Below, piece after piece: positions 12,801 through 30,392 of a DNA stretch of 64,000 bases (position 1 is its first letter; each line of letters opens with the position of its first letter). The DNA is from Streptomyces sp. Ag109_O5-1 (GTDB lineage: Bacteria > Actinomycetota > Actinomycetes > Streptomycetales > Streptomycetaceae), in contig NZ_RKQF01000001.1 of assembly GCF_003814875.1 (NCBI RefSeq), positions 2,418,001 to 2,482,000 on the forward strand, written 5' to 3'. Below the pieces are notes generated by a model that saw nothing but the letters and a program-made list of their open reading frames with translations, had not been told where the DNA came from and did not search any database. The position numbers and the translations under genes are program-made.

Positions 12801-13987
12801 AGGGTGCGGCGCTGGTGGTGGCGCGTCCGGGTGGGCATCGGGATCCGGGGTATCTGGCGGCGTTGATCCAGGGCGAGTCTGTGACGGTGGCGCATTTCGT
12901 GCCGTCGATGTTGCAGGCGTTCGTTGCGGAGCCGGCTGCTGGTGGGTGTGCGGGGTTGCGGGCGGTGTTCTGTAGTGGTGAGGCGTTGCCGGCGTCACTG
13001 CGGGATGAGTTCCTGGGTCTGCTGGATGTGCCGTTGTTCAATCTGTACGGGCCTACTGAGGCGTCGGTGGAGGTGACGGCGGCGCGGTGTGTGGTGTCGG
13101 ACGGCGCGGTGGTGCCGATCGGTGGGCCGGTGGCCAACACGCGTGTGTTCGTGCTGGATTCGGGGCTGTGCCCGGTGCCGGTGGGTGTGGCGGGTGAGCT
13201 GTACATCGCTGGCGTCCAGTTGGCGCGTGGCTACCTGAACCGTGCGGGGTTGACGGCTGAGCGGTTTGTGGCGTGTCCGTTCGGACAGCCGGGTGAGCGG
13301 ATGTACCGGACCGGGGACCTGGTGCGCTGGACGGCCGACGGTGTGATGGAGTACGCCGGCCGGGTCGACGACCAGGTCAAGATCCGTGGGTTCCGGATCG
13401 AGCCGGGTGAGATCGAAGCCGTTCTGGCCGCGCACCGGCAGGTCGGGCAGGCCGCCGTGGTCGTGCGCGAGGACACCCCGGGCGACAAGCGCCTGGTCGC
13501 CTACCTCGTCCCCCAAAGGGATGCCGTGTCAGAAGGCCGGGACGTGGCTGCGGATGTGCGGGCGTTTGTGGCGGAGCGGTTGCCGCAGTACATGGTGCCC
13601 TCCGCGGTGGTGGTGCTGGAGGCGCTGCCGCTGACCGTGAACGGGAAGCTGGACCGCAGGGCGCTGCCCGCCCCCGACTACGCCACGGCCGCGGGTGCGG
13701 GTGTGGGTGCGGGGCGGGGACCGGCCACTGTGCGTGAGGAGATCTTGTGCGCGGTGTTCGCCGACGTCCTCGGCCTGCCCTCGGTCGGGGTCGAGGACAA
13801 CTTCTTCGACCTCGGCGGCCACTCACTGCTGGCAACCCGATTGGTCAGCCGGATCCGGTCGGTCCTCGGCGTGGAAGTGCCGATCCGCGAAGTGTTCACC
13901 GCACCGACCGTCGCCGGGATCGCTGGCCGTCTTGACTTCACACAGCGCGTTCGCCCCGCGCTTCGCCGTATATCGCACTCCGAGTAA
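2..13987 (+). CDS. Nonribosomal peptide synthetase, modules 1(partial)-5
   Basis: A cytoplasmic multimodular enzyme that activates amino acids as adenylates, loads them on 4'-phosphopantetheine arms and joins them. The frame is open at the left edge, so the gene starts upstream; about 4,660 residues are visible. Domain order: C-terminal part of an A domain, PCP, then C-A-PCP, C-A-PCP, dual-type C-A-PCP, C-A-PCP. Visible motifs are YTSGSTG (A3), GELY and YRTGDL (A7-A8), NGKLDRR (A10 Lys), LGGHSL (PCP Ser, codon TCA in every module) and HHxxxDG in the ordinary C domains. There is no thioesterase or epimerase domain; the protein ends just after the fifth PCP with a short tail that may be a docking segment. 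The next synthetase starts 10 bp downstream. Outside the specificity regions the modules look identical at DNA level. NRPS assignment is certain; substrates are inferred. Confidence 0.97.
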   Translation, partial: DGAVVPIGGPVANTRVFVLDSGLCPVPVGVAGELYVAGSQLARGYLGRAGLTAERFVACPFGQPGERMYRTGDLVRWTADGVMEYAGRVDDQVKIRGFRIEPGEIEAVLAAHRQVGQAAVVVREDTPGDKRLVAYLVPQRDAVSEGRDVAADVRAFVAERLPQYMVPSAVVVLEALPLTVNGKLDRRALPAPDYATAAGAGVGAGRGPATVREEILCAVFADVLGLPSVGVEDNFFDLGGHSLLATRLVSRIRSVLGVEIAIREVFAAPTVAGIARRLESGGAARPAVVAGVRPQVVPLSFAQQRVWFLGELEGLSATYNIPVMLRISGELDLAALRLALRDVVERHESLRTVFTAVDGQPYQRIISDPSAYPQLTVVEATAEDLDGLDGLVARAAGYAFDLSVDLPLRATLLTVGPDEYVLVLVLHHIAADGWSLVPLGRDLSTAYAARCAGREPAWRALPVQYADYTLWQRELLGEADDPDSVLARQVTYWREMLAGAPEELALPLDRPRPAVASHRGGSADVRIPAELHTRMVELAREQGVTMFMLLQAAVAVLLSRLGAGQDIPIGSPVAGRTDEALDELVGFFVNTLVLRTDVSGDPSFDELLARVRERGLGALEHQDVPFERLVEELAPARSTARHPLFQVMLALQNNAEARLELPGLHVEEYPGGRPAAKFDLDFEFFEEFATEGAPAGLEGVIVYAADLFDQASMDVIAERLVRVLEAVTTDPARPVSRIQILDAGEQQRMLVEWNDTTQDVPGLTGATLPGLFAAQVACTPDAVAVVFEGVRLSYREVDERSSRLARLLIGRGVGPESLVGVLMERSPDLVVALLAVLKAGGAYVPIDPDYPVERIAGTLHDAAPIAVLTTAQIAGQVAEQVGAGFGVGTWVVVDDPQVRAELAGLDGGAVTDGDRRGALLPDHPAYVIYTSGSTGRPKGVVIQHGALANLLAAMGDHLALSPGDRLLAVTTVAFDIHTVELYVPLLSGAAVIIPDRDAIRDSLVLGALIDRSGTTVMQATPALWQALVADVPGALSGLRVLVGGEALPAALAERLTELSASVTNLYGPTETTVWSTMAELRAASGRSVPIGRSVWNTRTYVLDDGLLPVPVGVAGELYVAGAGLARGYLNRAGLTAERFVACPFGQPGERMYRTGDLVRWTADGVMEYAGRVDDQVKIRGFRIEPGEIEAVLAAHRQVGQAAVVVREDTPGDKRLVAYLVPQRDAVSEGRDVAADVRAFVAERLPQYMVPSAVVVLEALPLTVNGKLDRRALPAPDYATAAGAGVGAGRGPATVREEILCAVFADVLGLPSVGVEDNFFDLGGHSLLATRLVSRIRSVLGVEIAIREVFAAPTVAGIARRLESGGAARPAVVAGVRPQVVPLSFAQQRVWFLGELEGLSATYNIPVMLRISGELDLAALRLALRDVVERHESLRTVFTAVDGQPYQRIISDPSAYPQLTVVEATAEDLDGLDGLVARAAGYAFDLSVDLPLRATLLTVGPDEYVLVLVLHHIAADGWSLVPLGRDLSTAYAARCAGREPAWRALPVQYADYTLWQRELLGEADDPDSVLARQVTYWREMLAGAPEELALPLDRPRPAVASHRGGSADVRIPAELHTRMVELAREQGVTMFMLLQAAVAVLLSRLGAGQDIPIGSPVAGRTDEALDELVGFFVNTLVLRTDVSGDPSFDELLARVRERGLGALEHQDVPFERLVEELAPARSTARHPLFQVMLALQNNAEARLELPGLHVEEYPGGRPAAKFDLDFEFFEEFATEGAPAGLEGVIVYAADLFDQASMDVIAERLVRVLEAVTTDPARPVSRIQILDAGEQQRMLVEWNDTTQDVPGLTGATLPGLFAAQVACTPDAVAVVFEGVRLSYREVDERSSRLARLLIGRGVGPESLVGVLMERSPDLVVALLAVLKAGGAYVPIDPDYPVERIAGTLHDAAPIAVLTTAQIAGQVAEQVGAGFGVGTWVVVDDPQVRAELAGLDGGAVTDGDRRGALLPDHPAYVIYTSGSTGRPKGVAVPHVNVVSLFAGTDEWFGFGADDVWTWFHSYAFDFSVWELWGALLHGGRLVVVPFAVSRAPREFLELLVRERVTVLNQTPSAFYQLMRADAEHPRLGAELALRSVVFGGEALDLGRLRGWYERHRDDAPVLVNMYGITETTVHVSYLALDAAMAGAGRAASLIGRGIPGLRTYVLDDGLLPVPVGVAGELYVAGAGLARGYLNRAGLTAERFVACPFGQPGERMYRTGDLVRWTADGVMEYAGRVDDQVKIRGFRIEPGEIEAVLAAHRQVGQAAVVVREDTPGDKRLVAYLVPQRDAVSEGRDVAADVRAFVAERLPQYMVPSAVVVLEALPLTVNGKLDRRALPAPDYATAAGAGVGAGRGPATVREEILCAVFADVLGLPSVGVEDNFFDLGGHSLLAVTLVERLRARGVSVDVRTLFSSPTPARLAATAGREEVVVPPCLVPEDADAILPEMVPLSGLSERELARVVAGVPGGAAGVQDVYPLAPLQEGLFFHHRLEAADGQDPYVLRMLLRFDSRARLDAFTGVLQNVIDRHDVLRTSIAWEGLDRPVQVVHRQAVLPVTEIDLGAGVAGEDAVRVLQAACEGPLDLRRAPLMDAHIAAEPGNGRWLMMLRMHHLIDDNTSLKVVLGEVLAFMEGRGERLPIPLPYRNFVGQALLGVSREEHAAYFAGLLGEVTEPTAPFGLLDVHGDGRDVGEAHAVVDAGLALRVREQARRFGVSPATVFHVVWSRVLAVVSGREDVVFGTVLFGRMQAGVGADRLPGLFVNTLPVRVRTGGVGVLDALRSMQAQLAELMVHEHATLTVAQQASGVAAATPLITTLFNYRRAENTEDPAGTGPEGTELLLFAERTNYPLGLSVDDFGTGSRGGFGLSVQAVAPINPELVAGLLQTATEGVVAALEEAPDRTLNRIQILDAGEQQRMLVEWNDTTQDVPGLTGATLPGLFAAQVACTPDAVAVVFEGVRLSYREVDERSSRLARLLIGRGVGPESLVGVLMERSPDLVVALLAVLKAGGAYVPIDPDYPVERIAGTLHDAAPIAVLTTAQIAGQVAEQVGAGFGVGTWVVVDDPQVRAELAGLDGGAVTDGDRRGALLPDHPAYVIYTSGSTGRPKGVVIQHHAVTHFTASIAAAYTINEHTRLLGFAAFTFDVSVFELFTALTTGATLVLASANDRISASRLQALLAEQEVAVAELPPALMPMLRPEELPALRLVSVGGEAPAGILVDQWATEEREFWNGYGPTEAAVAVTLMRCLPPSEGQTPPIGGPVANTRVFVLDSGLCPVPVGVAGELYVAGSQLARGYLGRAGLTAERFVACPFGQPGERMYRTGDLVRWTADGVMEYAGRVDDQVKIRGFRIEPGEIEAVLAAHRQVGQAAVVVREDTPGDKRLVAYLVPQRDAVSEGRDVAADVRAFVAERLPQYMVPSAVVVLEALPLTVNGKLDRRALPAPDYATAAGAGVGAGRGPATVREEILCAVFADVLGLPSVGVEDNFFDLGGHSLLATRLVSRIRSVLGVEIAIREVFAAPTVAGIARRLESGGAARPAVVAGVRPQVVPLSFAQQRVWFLGELEGLSATYNIPVMLRISGELDLAALRLALRDVVERHESLRTVFTAVDGQPYQRIISDPSAYPQLTVVEATAEDLDGLDGLVARAAGYAFDLSVDLPLRATLLTVGPDEYVLVLVLHHIAADGWSLVPLGRDLSTAYAARCAGREPAWRALPVQYADYTLWQRELLGEADDPDSVLARQVTYWREMLAGAPEELALPLDRPRPAVASHRGGSADVRIPAELHTRMVELAREQGVTMFMLLQAAVAVLLSRLGAGQDIPIGSPVAGRTDEALDELVGFFVNTLVLRTDVSGDPSFDELLARVRERGLGALEHQDVPFERLVEELAPARSTARHPLFQVMLALQNNAEARLELPGLHVEEYPGGRPAAKFDLDFEFFEEFATEGAPAGLEGVIVYAADLFDQASMDVIAERLVRVLEAVTTDPARPVSRIQILDAGEQQRMLVEWNDTTQDVPGLTGATLPGLFAAQVACTPDAVAVVFEGVRLSYREVDERSSRLARLLIGRGVGPESLVGVLMERSPDLVVALLAVLKAGGAYVPIDPDYPVERIAGTLHDAAPIAVLTTAQIAGQVAEQVGAGFGVGTWVVVDDPQVRAELAGLDGGAVTDGDRRGALLPDHPAYVIYTSGSTGRPKGVAVPHAGIVNRLAWMQELSPLGSGDRVLQKTPFGFDVSVWEFFWPLSEGAALVVARPGGHRDPGYLAALIQGESVTVAHFVPSMLQAFVAEPAAGGCAGLRAVFCSGEALPASLRDEFLGLLDVPLFNLYGPTEASVEVTAARCVVSDGAVVPIGGPVANTRVFVLDSGLCPVPVGVAGELYIAGVQLARGYLNRAGLTAERFVACPFGQPGERMYRTGDLVRWTADGVMEYAGRVDDQVKIRGFRIEPGEIEAVLAAHRQVGQAAVVVREDTPGDKRLVAYLVPQRDAVSEGRDVAADVRAFVAERLPQYMVPSAVVVLEALPLTVNGKLDRRALPAPDYATAAGAGVGAGRGPATVREEILCAVFADVLGLPSVGVEDNFFDLGGHSLLATRLVSRIRSVLGVEVPIREVFTAPTVAGIAGRLDFTQRVRPALRRISHSE
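143..2817 (+). repeat. NRPS scaffold repeat, copy 1
   Basis: A 2,675 bp block from core A8 of one module, through PCP and C domain, to core A3 of the next. It looks identical to 3392-6066 (offset 3249) and 9856-12657 (offset 9840; that match extends left to base 16). Identity stops abruptly at the lysine codon after CCCAAGGG of core A3, where the specificity region begins. Confidence 0.85.
873..4121 (+). other. NRPS module 2 (C-A-PCP), predicted glycine
   Basis: The condensation domain runs about 888-2190 (HHIAADG at 1280), adenylation about 2303-3818, and PCP about 3870-4090 (Ser at 3974). Aligning core A4-A5 by eye with GrsA gives pocket residues D-I-V-Q-L-G-L-V-W-K. The published Gly code is DILQLGLIWK, so three positions differ, all conservatively. 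Glycine is an inference from this code, not a measured activity. Confidence 0.75.
3392..6066 (+). repeat. NRPS scaffold repeat, copy 2
   Basis: The second copy of the 2,675 bp block, between the specificity regions of module 2 (Gly) and module 3 (Thr). Both edges fall at the same codons as in copy 1. Confidence 0.85.
4122..7400 (+). other. NRPS module 3 (C-A-PCP), predicted threonine
   Basis: The condensation domain (about 4137-5440) looks identical to that of module 2. The adenylation pocket reads D-F-W-N-V-G-M-V-H-K, one conservative change from the Thr code DFWNIGMVHK. The PCP Ser is at 7265. The second half of the PCP differs from its sisters because the sequence switches there into the dual-type condensation domain of module 4. 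The residue loaded here would be turned to the D form by that next domain if the dual assignment is right. Confidence 0.8.
6596..7934 (+). repeat. A8-PCP-dual C repeat, copy 1
   Basis: About 1,339 bp that look identical to 19566-20904 (offset 12970). The block covers the end of the A domain, the PCP and the N-terminal half of the dual-type C domain. It ends inside the second His motif; after that the two dual C domains are only similar. Confidence 0.8.
7401..10712 (+). other. NRPS module 4 (dual-type C-A-PCP), substrate unresolved
   Basis: The condensation domain (about 7430-8810) begins with [13 protein letters not shown], an extended His motif typical of dual condensation/epimerization domains, and has HHLIDDNTS in place of HHxxxDG. 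The upstream residue would be epimerized before coupling. The adenylation pocket reads D-V-F-E-S-G-G-V-A-K, which I cannot match to a known code. Glu at position 278 would suit a basic or hydrogen-bonding side chain, but that is speculation. The PCP Ser is at 10565. Confidence 0.7.
9856..12657 (+). repeat. NRPS scaffold repeat, copy 3
   Basis: A 2,802 bp block matching bases 16-2817 line by line at offset 9840. It joins the specificity regions of module 4 and module 5. Confidence 0.85.
10713..13987 (+). other. NRPS module 5 (C-A-PCP), predicted serine
   Basis: The condensation domain (about 10728-12050) is a copy of the ordinary C domain of modules 2 and 3. The adenylation pocket reads D-V-W-H-F-S-L-V-E-K; the Ser code is DVWHFSLVDK, so only position 331 differs (Glu for Asp). 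The FCSGEAL segment matches EntF-type Ser domains. The PCP Ser is at 13823, and this is the last module of the first protein. Confidence 0.8.
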
Positions 13988-13997
13988 GGATACTGTC

Positions 13998-23716
<9,719 letters not shown>

Positions 23717-23717
<1 letters not shown>

Positions 23718-23743
23718 AGGAGGCTGATCTGATGCTGAATTAG
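23717..23743 (+). pseudogene. Aborted downstream gene start (RBS + ATG + 2 codons + stop)
   Basis: GAGGAGG at 23717-23723 overlaps the stop codon of the second synthetase, and an ATG follows 8 bp later at 23732. The frame reads ATG CTG AAT TAG. A strong, well-spaced ribosome-binding site leading to a three-codon frame suggests the next operon gene was cut off here, where insertion-sequence DNA begins. Chance cannot be excluded. Confidence 0.55.
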
Positions 23744-23746
23744 AAA

Positions 23747-23811
23747 TGGTGCGCCTGGCCTGCAGGGATGCGAGCGTCGAGTTCGTATCCCCCGGCGGGA
23801 CAGGCGCACCA
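23747..23811. other. Long imperfect hairpin after the NRPS operon
   Basis: TGGTGCGCCTG (23747-23757) is perfectly complementary to CAGGCGCACCA (23801-23811), and the 43 bp between contain an inner GGGAT/ATCCC stem. It could terminate NRPS transcription or be the end of the IS1182-type element. No T-run follows. Confidence 0.45.
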
Positions 23812-23906
23812 GTACAGATGCAAGCACACCACTGGTAAGCTTGACTCTGTCGGTGATCTTGGTGGGTTCGGGCTGACGAGCGTAGTCGGTGGGCAGCCTC
23901 GTGACG

Positions 23907-24210
23907 ATGGTGCAGGCTGACCCACTGGCGAGGTGCACGTTGTCCGTCCGTCCCCGTTCCGGTGAACAGGTTCCCACTCTGACTGCGCGGGTGGCGCGGG
24001 CGAGTAATCCGACCGGGACGACGGTGATGTGGGTACGGGATCGCTTGGACGGCCTGTGGCATGACGAGGACTTCGCCGACTGGTATCCGCGCGACGGACG
24101 CCCAGGCCCGTCACCTGCCCAATTGGCCACGGTGAGTGTGCTGCAGTTCCTGCTGGGCTTGTCTGACCGTGACGCGGCGGAGGCGGTGCGGTGCCGTATC
24201 GACTTCAAGT
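23907..24210 (+). pseudogene. IS1182-family transposase, N-terminal fragment
   Basis: About 100 residues resembling the start of IS1182-family transposases: an RPRSGEQVP-TARVARA opening, WVRDRLDGLW-DEDFADWYP, then QLATVSVLQFLLGLSDRDAAEAVRCRIDFK. The DDE catalytic part is missing. The frame is left exactly where a GTGCG sequence, the usual group II intron 5' boundary, starts at 24211. It is not functional. Confidence 0.65.
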
Positions 24211-24653
24211 GTGCGCCGTTTCACTCGGCGCTGGATCGCTCCCGCAAGGAGCCGGGGCTCGGAAGGAGGTGGCCTCGGGGCTGCCCGCCTTACCTGGACG
24301 CGAAAGCGCGAGGGGACCACAGCATGGCGGGAAAGCACGGAGGGTTGCGAAGGCATCGAAGACCCTGCCGTGCGAGGCCCGCGTGATAAGGCGAAGGCCA
24401 TACTGCTTGAAGCCGAGTCTCCGGAGACGCAAGTCGTACGTCCTGCGACAGGATGCCTGTAGTCGCAGCCACCGGTATCGGACGGTCCTATTTGAGCCGT
24501 CTCAACCCTTCCGGCCGGTGGGCAGCGGGCAGCGAGCCCGCCCAAGGGGACGGACAGGCCGCCTACGTCACGCTCGATACGTCCAGCGCAAGGGGAATGC
24601 GGGATCGCCTACGGGGCGCGAGTCCTATGGCGACGGAGTGCCCGTAGTAGTCG
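24211..24653 (+). mobile_element. Group II intron-like 5' fragment 1
   Basis: Non-coding, starts with GTGCG, and contains motifs typical of ribozyme domains ahead of the intron reverse transcriptase: many GAAA loops and the run GCGAGTCCTATGGCGACGG followed by GTAGTAGTC. It aligns over its length with 24654-25120. No reverse transcriptase frame, domain V or 3' end is present. Group II identity is inferred from these motifs without a covariance search. Confidence 0.55.
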
Positions 24654-25120
24654 GTGCGCCATGAGGTGCGCTGGTGTATCGCCCGCACAGCGGGCAGGGA
24701 CGAGAGGAGTTGTCTCTGGATCTGATGGCTGACCCGGTCTCGAAAGGGTAACCGGGGAAAACAGCATGCCAGGAAACCGGCAGTTCACGCCCAGGCGTAC
24801 GGGGTGGCGTGCCGGGAGATCCGCACGATATGGCGAAAGCTGGATTGCCTGAATCCCAGTCTCCAGAAGGTGAAATATGGCACCTACCGGAAAGACGCCT
24901 GAAACCGGTACCGGCCCCTGCGGCGGGTTAGCGACTTGCCCGCTGCAATCCTCTGGGGTGCAGGAGCGATGTCCTGTCAGGGCATTAAAGGAGACGAACG
25001 GGACGCCTACGTCGTGCTCGATACGTACAGCAGTCGTGAACATGGGATCGCCTAAGGGACGCGAGTCCTATGGCGACGGAGTGCCCGCAGTAGTCGTCGG
25101 GGTAACGTCCGGCCAATCTG
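24654..25120 (+). mobile_element. Group II intron-like 5' fragment 2, nested in fragment 1
   Basis: Starts with its own GTGCG at 24654, directly after the GTAGTAGTCG of fragment 1. It repeats the same landmarks (GGATCGCCTA, GCGAGTCCTATGGCGACGG, GTAGTCGTCGGGG). It is cut at 25120 by the end of the IS701-family element. The 3' halves of both introns are absent from the other side of that element, so a deletion must have followed. Confidence 0.5.
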
Positions 25121-26669
25121 GTACTACAGCCGGAGATCTTGAGGATCAGTGATCGGTGGGATCGGTCGGTGGCGTTCCCAGGGCAGCAGGTGCGGCGGTA
25201 GTGGGTCGCCGCGACGTCGGTAGTGGCTGACCATGGCCCGGGTCTGGTGCAGACGGCGCCACAACTCGCAGGTCAGGACGGTCTCGACGGGGTGGCGGTG
25301 GTTGAGGCGTGTGGAGGCCAGGCAGTGCCGGATGGTGTGGACGGAGGGCCGCAGGAGCGGGCCGGGGATCAGCCGGTGGCCCTGCTCTCGCTCGTGTCCT
25401 GGTCTTTTCCCTGGTCAGGAGCTGGGTCCTGGTCGGGTTCGGGGAGGGCGGCATGTTGGACGGCGAGGAACGCGGTGGCCAGCATGCAGGCAGTGACATG
25501 CCGGTGCCAGGGAGTCCACTTGCGCACCTGGTACTGGGCCAGGCCGACGAGCTGCTTGTTGATCTCGTTGTCGTCCTCGATCTGCCAGCGGCCGCCGGCC
25601 CGCGCGATGATCTGGGAGATTGTGGTGTCCGCCGGAGCGTGGACGAGGAAGTAGGCGATCTCACGGTGGAGTTGGCCGTCCTTCCCGCGCCGGTTGGGGT
25701 GTAGCGATCTGCGGAGCACGAGCCAGTGGGTGAAGTCCTCGGCCGGGGCCTCGTCCTTCACGCTCACGGCGAAGGCCGTCCAGTCGTAGAGCCGTTCGCC
25801 CTTGGACCCCTCGCCGCACGAGCGGCGTTCCCACTGGTTGCGGACCTTGGCGCAGTGGAGCAGGTCATCGGCGCGTTTCACCGCGGGGTGGCGGGGTTTG
25901 CCGGGCGGGCCGTCAAGGGGCAGGTCGACGGGGACGCCGAGTATGTAGGGCACTGCTTGTTCGTGACACCAGGCCCGCAGCTGCGGGTCGCGGCCGTAGC
26001 CGGCATCGGCCAGCACCCAGGTGAACGGGACACGGGCCGCGACAGCCTGCTCCAGCATGTCGATGGCCAGTTCGGGCTTGGTCGCGAAGGCGACCTCGTC
26101 GGGGACACCGGCCTGGCGGCACCGCTCGCGGTCGTCGGTCCACTCCTCCGGCAGGTACAGGCGGCGGTCGATGAAGGTGTGTCCGGCGGCGGTGGCGTAG
26201 GTGAGCATCACCATGGTCTGGCAGTTGCGGACATCACCGGTCAGCCCGCAGTGCTGGAAGGCCACCCCGACCGATTTCGTGCCCTTCTTCTGGGCCTGGG
26301 TGTCATCGATGACCAGGGAAGCGTCCGCATGCCCCAGATGTTCCACGACGTAGTCGCGGACTGCGTCACGCAGCCGGTCCGCCTCCCACACCGAGCCGTT
26401 GAGCAGCCACTGCATCCGGTCCGCGGTCACATGCCCGGCCCGCTCCGACAGCGTCCACCCGTTCTTCCTCGGCAGCTCCGCCAACAACCCCTCGATGAAC
26501 TGCGCGAACACCAACCGCGGCTCCGGCCGGTTGAACAAGAACCCCAACGACCCAGTTAGCACGGACAGTTCAGCATCCCACTCGGCTATCTGCTCAGCCG
26601 TCACACCCAGCATCATGCCCGGTCAACGACGCGCTGCAGAACCCGTCACAAGATCTCCGGCTGTAGTAC
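25121..26669. mobile_element. Complete IS701-family insertion sequence
   Basis: 1,549 bp bounded by perfect 21 bp inverted repeats at 25121-25141 and 26649-26669 (outer bases GTACTACAGCCGGAG). The flanking four bases differ (CTGG left, CAAG right), so there is no target duplication. The left neighbour is intron-like DNA and the right neighbour is an SDR fragment, which fits a deletion or recombination next to the element. Confidence 0.9.
25369..26616 (-). CDS. IS701-family transposase
   Basis: 415 residues, full length for the family. Acidic catalytic residues are visible in SLVIDDTQAQKKG, TWVLADAGYG and GGRWQIE, the DDE layout of IS701 (SRSO17/DDE_5) transposases. It acts on the inverted repeats that flank it. 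The frame has no stops or shifts, so it may still be active. The C-terminal tail is rich in Asp, Pro and Gln. The start is one of two adjacent ATG codons. Confidence 0.95.
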   Translation of the reverse strand: MMLGVTAEQIAEWDAELSVLTGSLGFLFNRPEPRLVFAQFIEGLLAELPRKNGWTLSERAGHVTADRMQWLLNGSVWEADRLRDAVRDYVVEHLGHADASLVIDDTQAQKKGTKSVGVAFQHCGLTGDVRNCQTMVMLTYATAAGHTFIDRRLYLPEEWTDDRERCRQAGVPDEVAFATKPELAIDMLEQAVAARVPFTWVLADAGYGRDPQLRAWCHEQAVPYILGVPVDLPLDGPPGKPRHPAVKRADDLLHCAKVRNQWERRSCGEGSKGERLYDWTAFAVSVKDEAPAEDFTHWLVLRRSLHPNRRGKDGQLHREIAYFLVHAPADTTISQIIARAGGRWQIEDDNEINKQLVGLAQYQVRKWTPWHRHVTACMLATAFLAVQHAALPEPDQDPAPDQGKDQDTSESRATG

Positions 26670-26946
26670 AAGGCGGGCGTCGCCGGCATGACGATCACAG
26701 CCGCCCGTGACCTCGCGCAATACGGTATCCGCGTGGTCGCGGTCGCGCCCGGGGTGGTCGACACCCCGATGATGGCTGGCTTCAGCCACGAGGTCCGCGC
26801 CGGGCTGGCGGCGGGTGTTCCCTTCCCGCAGCCGCCTGGCCGAGCCAACGGAGTACGCCAGGCTGATCGCCATGATTGTCGAGCACGACTACCTCAACGG
26901 GGAGGCGATCCGTATGGACGGCGCCCTGCGCATGGCGGCCCGCTGA
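26670..26946 (+). pseudogene. Short-chain dehydrogenase/reductase, 3' fragment with frameshift
   Basis: Starts right at the IS701 right end with codons for AAGVAGMTITAARDLAQYG, then VAPGVVDTPMM, the region after the SDR YxxxK helix. A one-base shift near 26830 moves the frame to RLAEPTEYARLIAMIVEH and GEAIRMDGALRMAAR, ending at 26946. That ending is typical of 3-hydroxyacyl-CoA dehydrogenase type SDRs. The Rossmann half is missing, so it is not functional. Confidence 0.8.
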
Positions 26947-27521
26947 AAAGCGGGCAGCCATTCCCCGCGCTGCACGTGGTGCAACCCCGCCCGGCGATCG
27001 ACCGGACCTGGTGTGCCAGGTCTGCCTCAACGAGAACTTCTGCTGCCTGCACGGTCCTGAGCCGGGACACGTGCTCTGCTCAGTGGCCAGGATCATTCGG
27101 GACGGCCCGTGTGCGAGCTGACGTCATGACAGCAGCCGACGGAATGTCTCGCCGTCACGCCGGACTGCTCACGCGACTGCCGAGCACGGCGCACCGGCCC
27201 GCCGTCTCGGGTCGATTCATCTGCATGTGTGGTCGGCCTTGCCGGGTGCGCACGCGTGACCATCGCGTCACTCGCCGGGCCTCGTCGTCCCCTGCGAAGC
27301 ACACCGCCAGCACCCCGATCTCGGCTCCACTGCCCACCTCTCCCATGCGGTATCCAGCCCCGTCCATGCGCGGCTCCGGCGACGTGCGACTGTGCCGGGG
27401 GGCGCTCGACCGGCCGTGTCGTGGTGCGCTCGCCATGCGACCGGACTCGTCCATCGGCATTCCGCACGGTTCGTGGTCGGCTACAACGGTAGGCAGTCGG
27501 ATGCGTACCTGCCGTTGACCG
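26947..27521. other. Gene-free stretch after the SDR fragment
   Basis: 575 bp with only overlapping open frames of biased composition on both strands and no ribosome-binding site or recognisable domain. It may contain decayed coding DNA. Nothing here supports a gene. Confidence 0.5.
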
Positions 27522-29165
27522 CTACGACAGCGAATGGAGCCGAAGCTGAAGCATGGCCGCGAACCTGGCTTCCGGGTCGGCCAGGTCAATGCCGCCGACC
27601 TCACCTACTCGGCGCAGGCGGTAGCGGAAGGTGTTGGGATGGACGTGGATGGAGGCGGAGGCGGCGATGACGTCGCCGAAGGCGTCCAACCAGGCGCTCA
27701 GGGTCTGCACCAGGCTGGCGTGGTGACGCTCGTCGTAGGCGAGGAGCCGTGCCACGGTGCCGCTGGGGCGGTCGCCCCGGGCGGCCGCCATGTCCCGCAG
27801 TTCGAGCATCAGCGACTGCACGTGGACGTCGGGCAGCCGGGCGACCCGAGGGTTCCCGGGCTGGGACCGCAGGACACGCAGAGCCCGGTCGGCGCAGCTG
27901 CGCGCGTGTGCGAGATCGGCTACGGCGTCGGCGACGGCGCCCACACCGATCACAGCGGGGAGGTGGTCGCCAATACGGTCGACGAAATCGGAGGCGATCC
28001 GCAGCGCGCGTTCCTCGCCGTCCTCGACGTCCCGCCCTGCGGGGACGAGTGCGTAGGCCACATCGCCGACGAGGGCGGCAGTGCTACGCGGGTGAACGGC
28101 GCTCACATGCATCGCGAAGGCATCGGCGACCCGCTGGCGTTCGGCGGTCAGTACGGCGTCGGCGCCGATGGACGGTTCGTCGGCCGAGTCGGACAGGGCG
28201 AGCGCGAGGACGACGACGGGCTGGTCGGCCAGGCCGAGCCGGTTCAGTGCGTCGCGGGCGCCGGGGCCTCCTTCCAGTGCGGTGCCGACCAGTTCGGCGC
28301 GCAGTCTGCGTTCGACGTCGGCGCCGGCGCGGACGCGGAGCATGTGAAGGGCGACGAGTTTGGCCGCGTCCCGCAGGGCGTGTGCCCGTTCCGCTTCCAG
28401 CGGTTCCTTGACTGCGGCCCAGATCGAGCCGAGGATCTCGTCGCCCGCCCGCACGGCCGTGGCCACACGGGGCACTGAGAAGCCGGCCGCCTCGGCCGCA
28501 CCGGTGGACGGGCTGATGAAGACGGGATCGTCGCCGCGGTAGATCTGTTGGAACACGCCGCGTTCGGCCAGCTCGCGTGAGTAGGGCTCGGGAACCTGCC
28601 GGCCGAGGATGGCCTCGACCCGCGCCCTGTCGGCCTCGTCCTGCCTGCCGGAGAAGGCCAGGACGCGGGAGCTGCGGTCCTCGATGGTCACTGGAGCGTC
28701 CAGCAGCGCGGCGATCGCGTTGGCGAGCGTGAACAGGTCGCCGGACGGCACACCCCCGAGCGTCGCCGGTTCGGGGTCTGCGACGTCGTCCTCGGCGAGC
28801 AGGGACCGCAGCATAGCCGCCAGTTGAGCCCAAGAGGCGCCGGGGGTGAGGCCGAGCACCGCGACGCCGGAGCGTTCGGCGGCCGCCCGTATCCCGCCGT
28901 CGACGGGTACGGGCGCGCGGAGCACCAGTCCGGCGGCGCCCTGACTGCCAAGGTCGTCCAGGAGTGCGACGATGTCATCGGTCCGGTGCACGCCGATCCC
29001 CAGCACCAGCGCCCGGGGCGGCAGCACGGGAGGGTCCACCGAATCGTGGATGGCCAGGCCACCGAGGTGCTTGCCGGGATCGGGGCCGCCGTGGACGAGG
29101 TGGAGCAGCGTGGTACCGAGGTCGTCCAGCAGACGGCCGAGGCTGGTGCGGGGTTGCCTTTTCAT
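27522..29165 (-). CDS. PucR-family transcriptional regulator
   Basis: 547 residues from ATG 29165; a GTG at 29180 is the alternative. An N-terminal purine-catabolism/CdaR-like sensing region is followed by a central GGDEF-like region and a C-terminal helix-turn-helix ending HPNTFRYRLRRVGEVGGIDL, the PucR HTH_30 signature. Such proteins usually activate nearby catabolic genes in response to nitrogen or carbon compounds. It is the last gene of the minus-strand peptide operon, about 120 bp after the racemase gene, and probably controls it. Upstream of the ATG is a near-palindrome, GGTGGTACTACC, which may be an autoregulatory site or a weak ribosome-binding site. The ligand is unknown. Confidence 0.9.
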   Translation of the reverse strand: MKRQPRTSLGRLLDDLGTTLLHLVHGGPDPGKHLGGLAIHDSVDPPVLPPRALVLGIGVHRTDDIVALLDDLGSQGAAGLVLRAPVPVDGGIRAAAERSGVAVLGLTPGASWAQLAAMLRSLLAEDDVADPEPATLGGVPSGDLFTLANAIAALLDAPVTIEDRSSRVLAFSGRQDEADRARVEAILGRQVPEPYSRELAERGVFQQIYRGDDPVFISPSTGAAEAAGFSVPRVATAVRAGDEILGSIWAAVKEPLEAERAHALRDAAKLVALHMLRVRAGADVERRLRAELVGTALEGGPGARDALNRLGLADQPVVVLALALSDSADEPSIGADAVLTAERQRVADAFAMHVSAVHPRSTAALVGDVAYALVPAGRDVEDGEERALRIASDFVDRIGDHLPAVIGVGAVADAVADLAHARSCADRALRVLRSQPGNPRVARLPDVHVQSLMLELRDMAAARGDRPSGTVARLLAYDERHHASLVQTLSAWLDAFGDVIAASASIHVHPNTFRYRLRRVGEVGGIDLADPEARFAAMLQLRLHSLS

Positions 29166-29285
29166 GGGAGGTAGTACCACCTGACTGACGTTAGCCGTCG
29201 GAACAGCGGCGTGATTCGTCAGGATAAACGACCACCACCGCAGATTTCGTTGTGGGCGACGAGTCAGGTGGTGACCGGTCGGGAC

Positions 29286-30392
29286 TCAGGCAGGCAGCCA
29301 CTCCGTCGAGGCGGTGACCTCCTCAAGCCGCTCGGGCAGCGGCTCTACTCCGATTCCAGGAGCGGTCGGCACGGCCAAGTGCCCGCCGTCAAGCAGGAAC
29401 GGGTCGGTGACATCGGCCGCATAGTAACGGTCGGATGCCGAGGTGTCTCCTGGCAGGGTGAAGCCGGGCAGAGCGGCGAGCGCGACGTTAGCGGCCCGGC
29501 CGATGCCCGTTTCGAGCATGCCGCCACACCACACCGGTACGCCGTGTGCGACGCAGACGTCGTGGACGCGGCGTGCCTCCAGGTAGCCGCCGACCCGTCC
29601 GGGCTTGATGTTCACGATGGAGCAGGCGCCGAGCGCGATGGCGTCGGCGGCGGCCTGCGCGGAGACGATCGACTCGTCCAGGCAGATCGGCGTGGCCACG
29701 GCCTTGGCCAGGTCGGCGTGGCCCAGGATGTCCTCCTCCGGAAGAGGCTGTTCGATCAGGAGGAGGTCGAATGGGTCGAGGCGAGCCAGATGGCGCGCGT
29801 CGGCCCGGGTGTAGGCCGTGTTCGCGTCGACCTGCAGCAGGACGTCGTCTCCGAACCGCTCACGAACCGCCCGGACGGGTTCGATGTCCCAGCCATGCTG
29901 GATCTTCAGCTTGATCCGAACGTAGCCGTCGGCGAGATAGCCCCCGACGGTGTCCAGCAGTTCGGGGACGGAATCCATGATGCCGACCGAGACGCCGCAC
30001 GGGACGCGGTCACGCGCGGCGCCCAGCTCCCGGGCGAACGATCGGCCCGCAGCACGCAGCTCGGCGTCGAGGACACCCATTTCCAGCGCGCCCTTCGCCA
30101 TCCGGTGCCCACGGAAGGGCTCCAGGGCGGGGGCGACCGCCACGGCGTCGAGGTGATCAAGGCGTGCGAGGGCGGGCACCAGGTAGCGGCGCAGAACATC
30201 GGCCGCCCCGTCCACGTATTCGGAGGAGTACGTCGGTTCCTGGAGCGCCACGCACTCTCCCCAGCCCTCGGCGTCGGTGGTCACCACGCGCAGCAACAGG
30301 ATGTCGCGGAGCGACTGGGTACCGAACGAGGTGCGCAGCGGCGCGACGAGCGGTATCCGAATACGGCGCAGTTCCACGCCCTTGAGTCTCAT
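29286..30392 (-). CDS. N-succinylamino acid racemase / o-succinylbenzoate synthase-like enzyme
   Basis: 368 residues, enolase superfamily, muconate lactonizing/OSBS-NSAR group. The catalytic set is complete: K161-L-K163, D189 (QVDAN), E214 (IEQP), D239 (CLDES), K263 (NIKPGRVGG). Positions and length match the Amycolatopsis N-acylamino acid racemase as I recall it. It interconverts D- and L-N-succinylamino acids through a metal-bound enolate. Its ATG overlaps the stop of the GNAT gene (ATGA), and an M20 hydrolase is one gene further up. This is the gene set of the known succinyltransferase-racemase-desuccinylase route converting D- to L-amino acids. A role in menaquinone synthesis is less likely because no men genes are nearby. 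Confidence 0.9.
   Translation of the reverse strand: MRLKGVELRRIRIPLVAPLRTSFGTQSLRDILLLRVVTTDAEGWGECVALQEPTYSSEYVDGAADVLRRYLVPALARLDHLDAVAVAPALEPFRGHRMAKGALEMGVLDAELRAAGRSFARELGAARDRVPCGVSVGIMDSVPELLDTVGGYLADGYVRIKLKIQHGWDIEPVRAVRERFGDDVLLQVDANTAYTRADARHLARLDPFDLLLIEQPLPEEDILGHADLAKAVATPICLDESIVSAQAAADAIALGACSIVNIKPGRVGGYLEARRVHDVCVAHGVPVWCGGMLETGIGRAANVALAALPGFTLPGDTSASDRYYAADVTDPFLLDGGHLAVPTAPGIGVEPLPERLEEVTASTEWLPA

Noticed and set aside
13695-13997. Upstream start for the second NRPS at 13695
   Set aside because: That stretch overlaps the first NRPS out of frame and encodes no domain; GTG 13998 has a good ribosome-binding site next to the first condensation motif.
24453-25152. Small plus-strand frames with GRESYGDG-like sequence
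   Set aside because: The two copies fall in the non-coding intron-like regions, and the similarity reflects conserved RNA, not protein.
26947-27521. Possible gene between the SDR fragment and the PucR gene
   Set aside because: All frames lack start signals and domains, and they overlap on both strands.
29286-30392. Menaquinone-pathway o-succinylbenzoate synthase
   Set aside because: The fold fits, but no menaquinone genes are nearby and the GNAT/M20 neighbours point to the amino acid racemase role.
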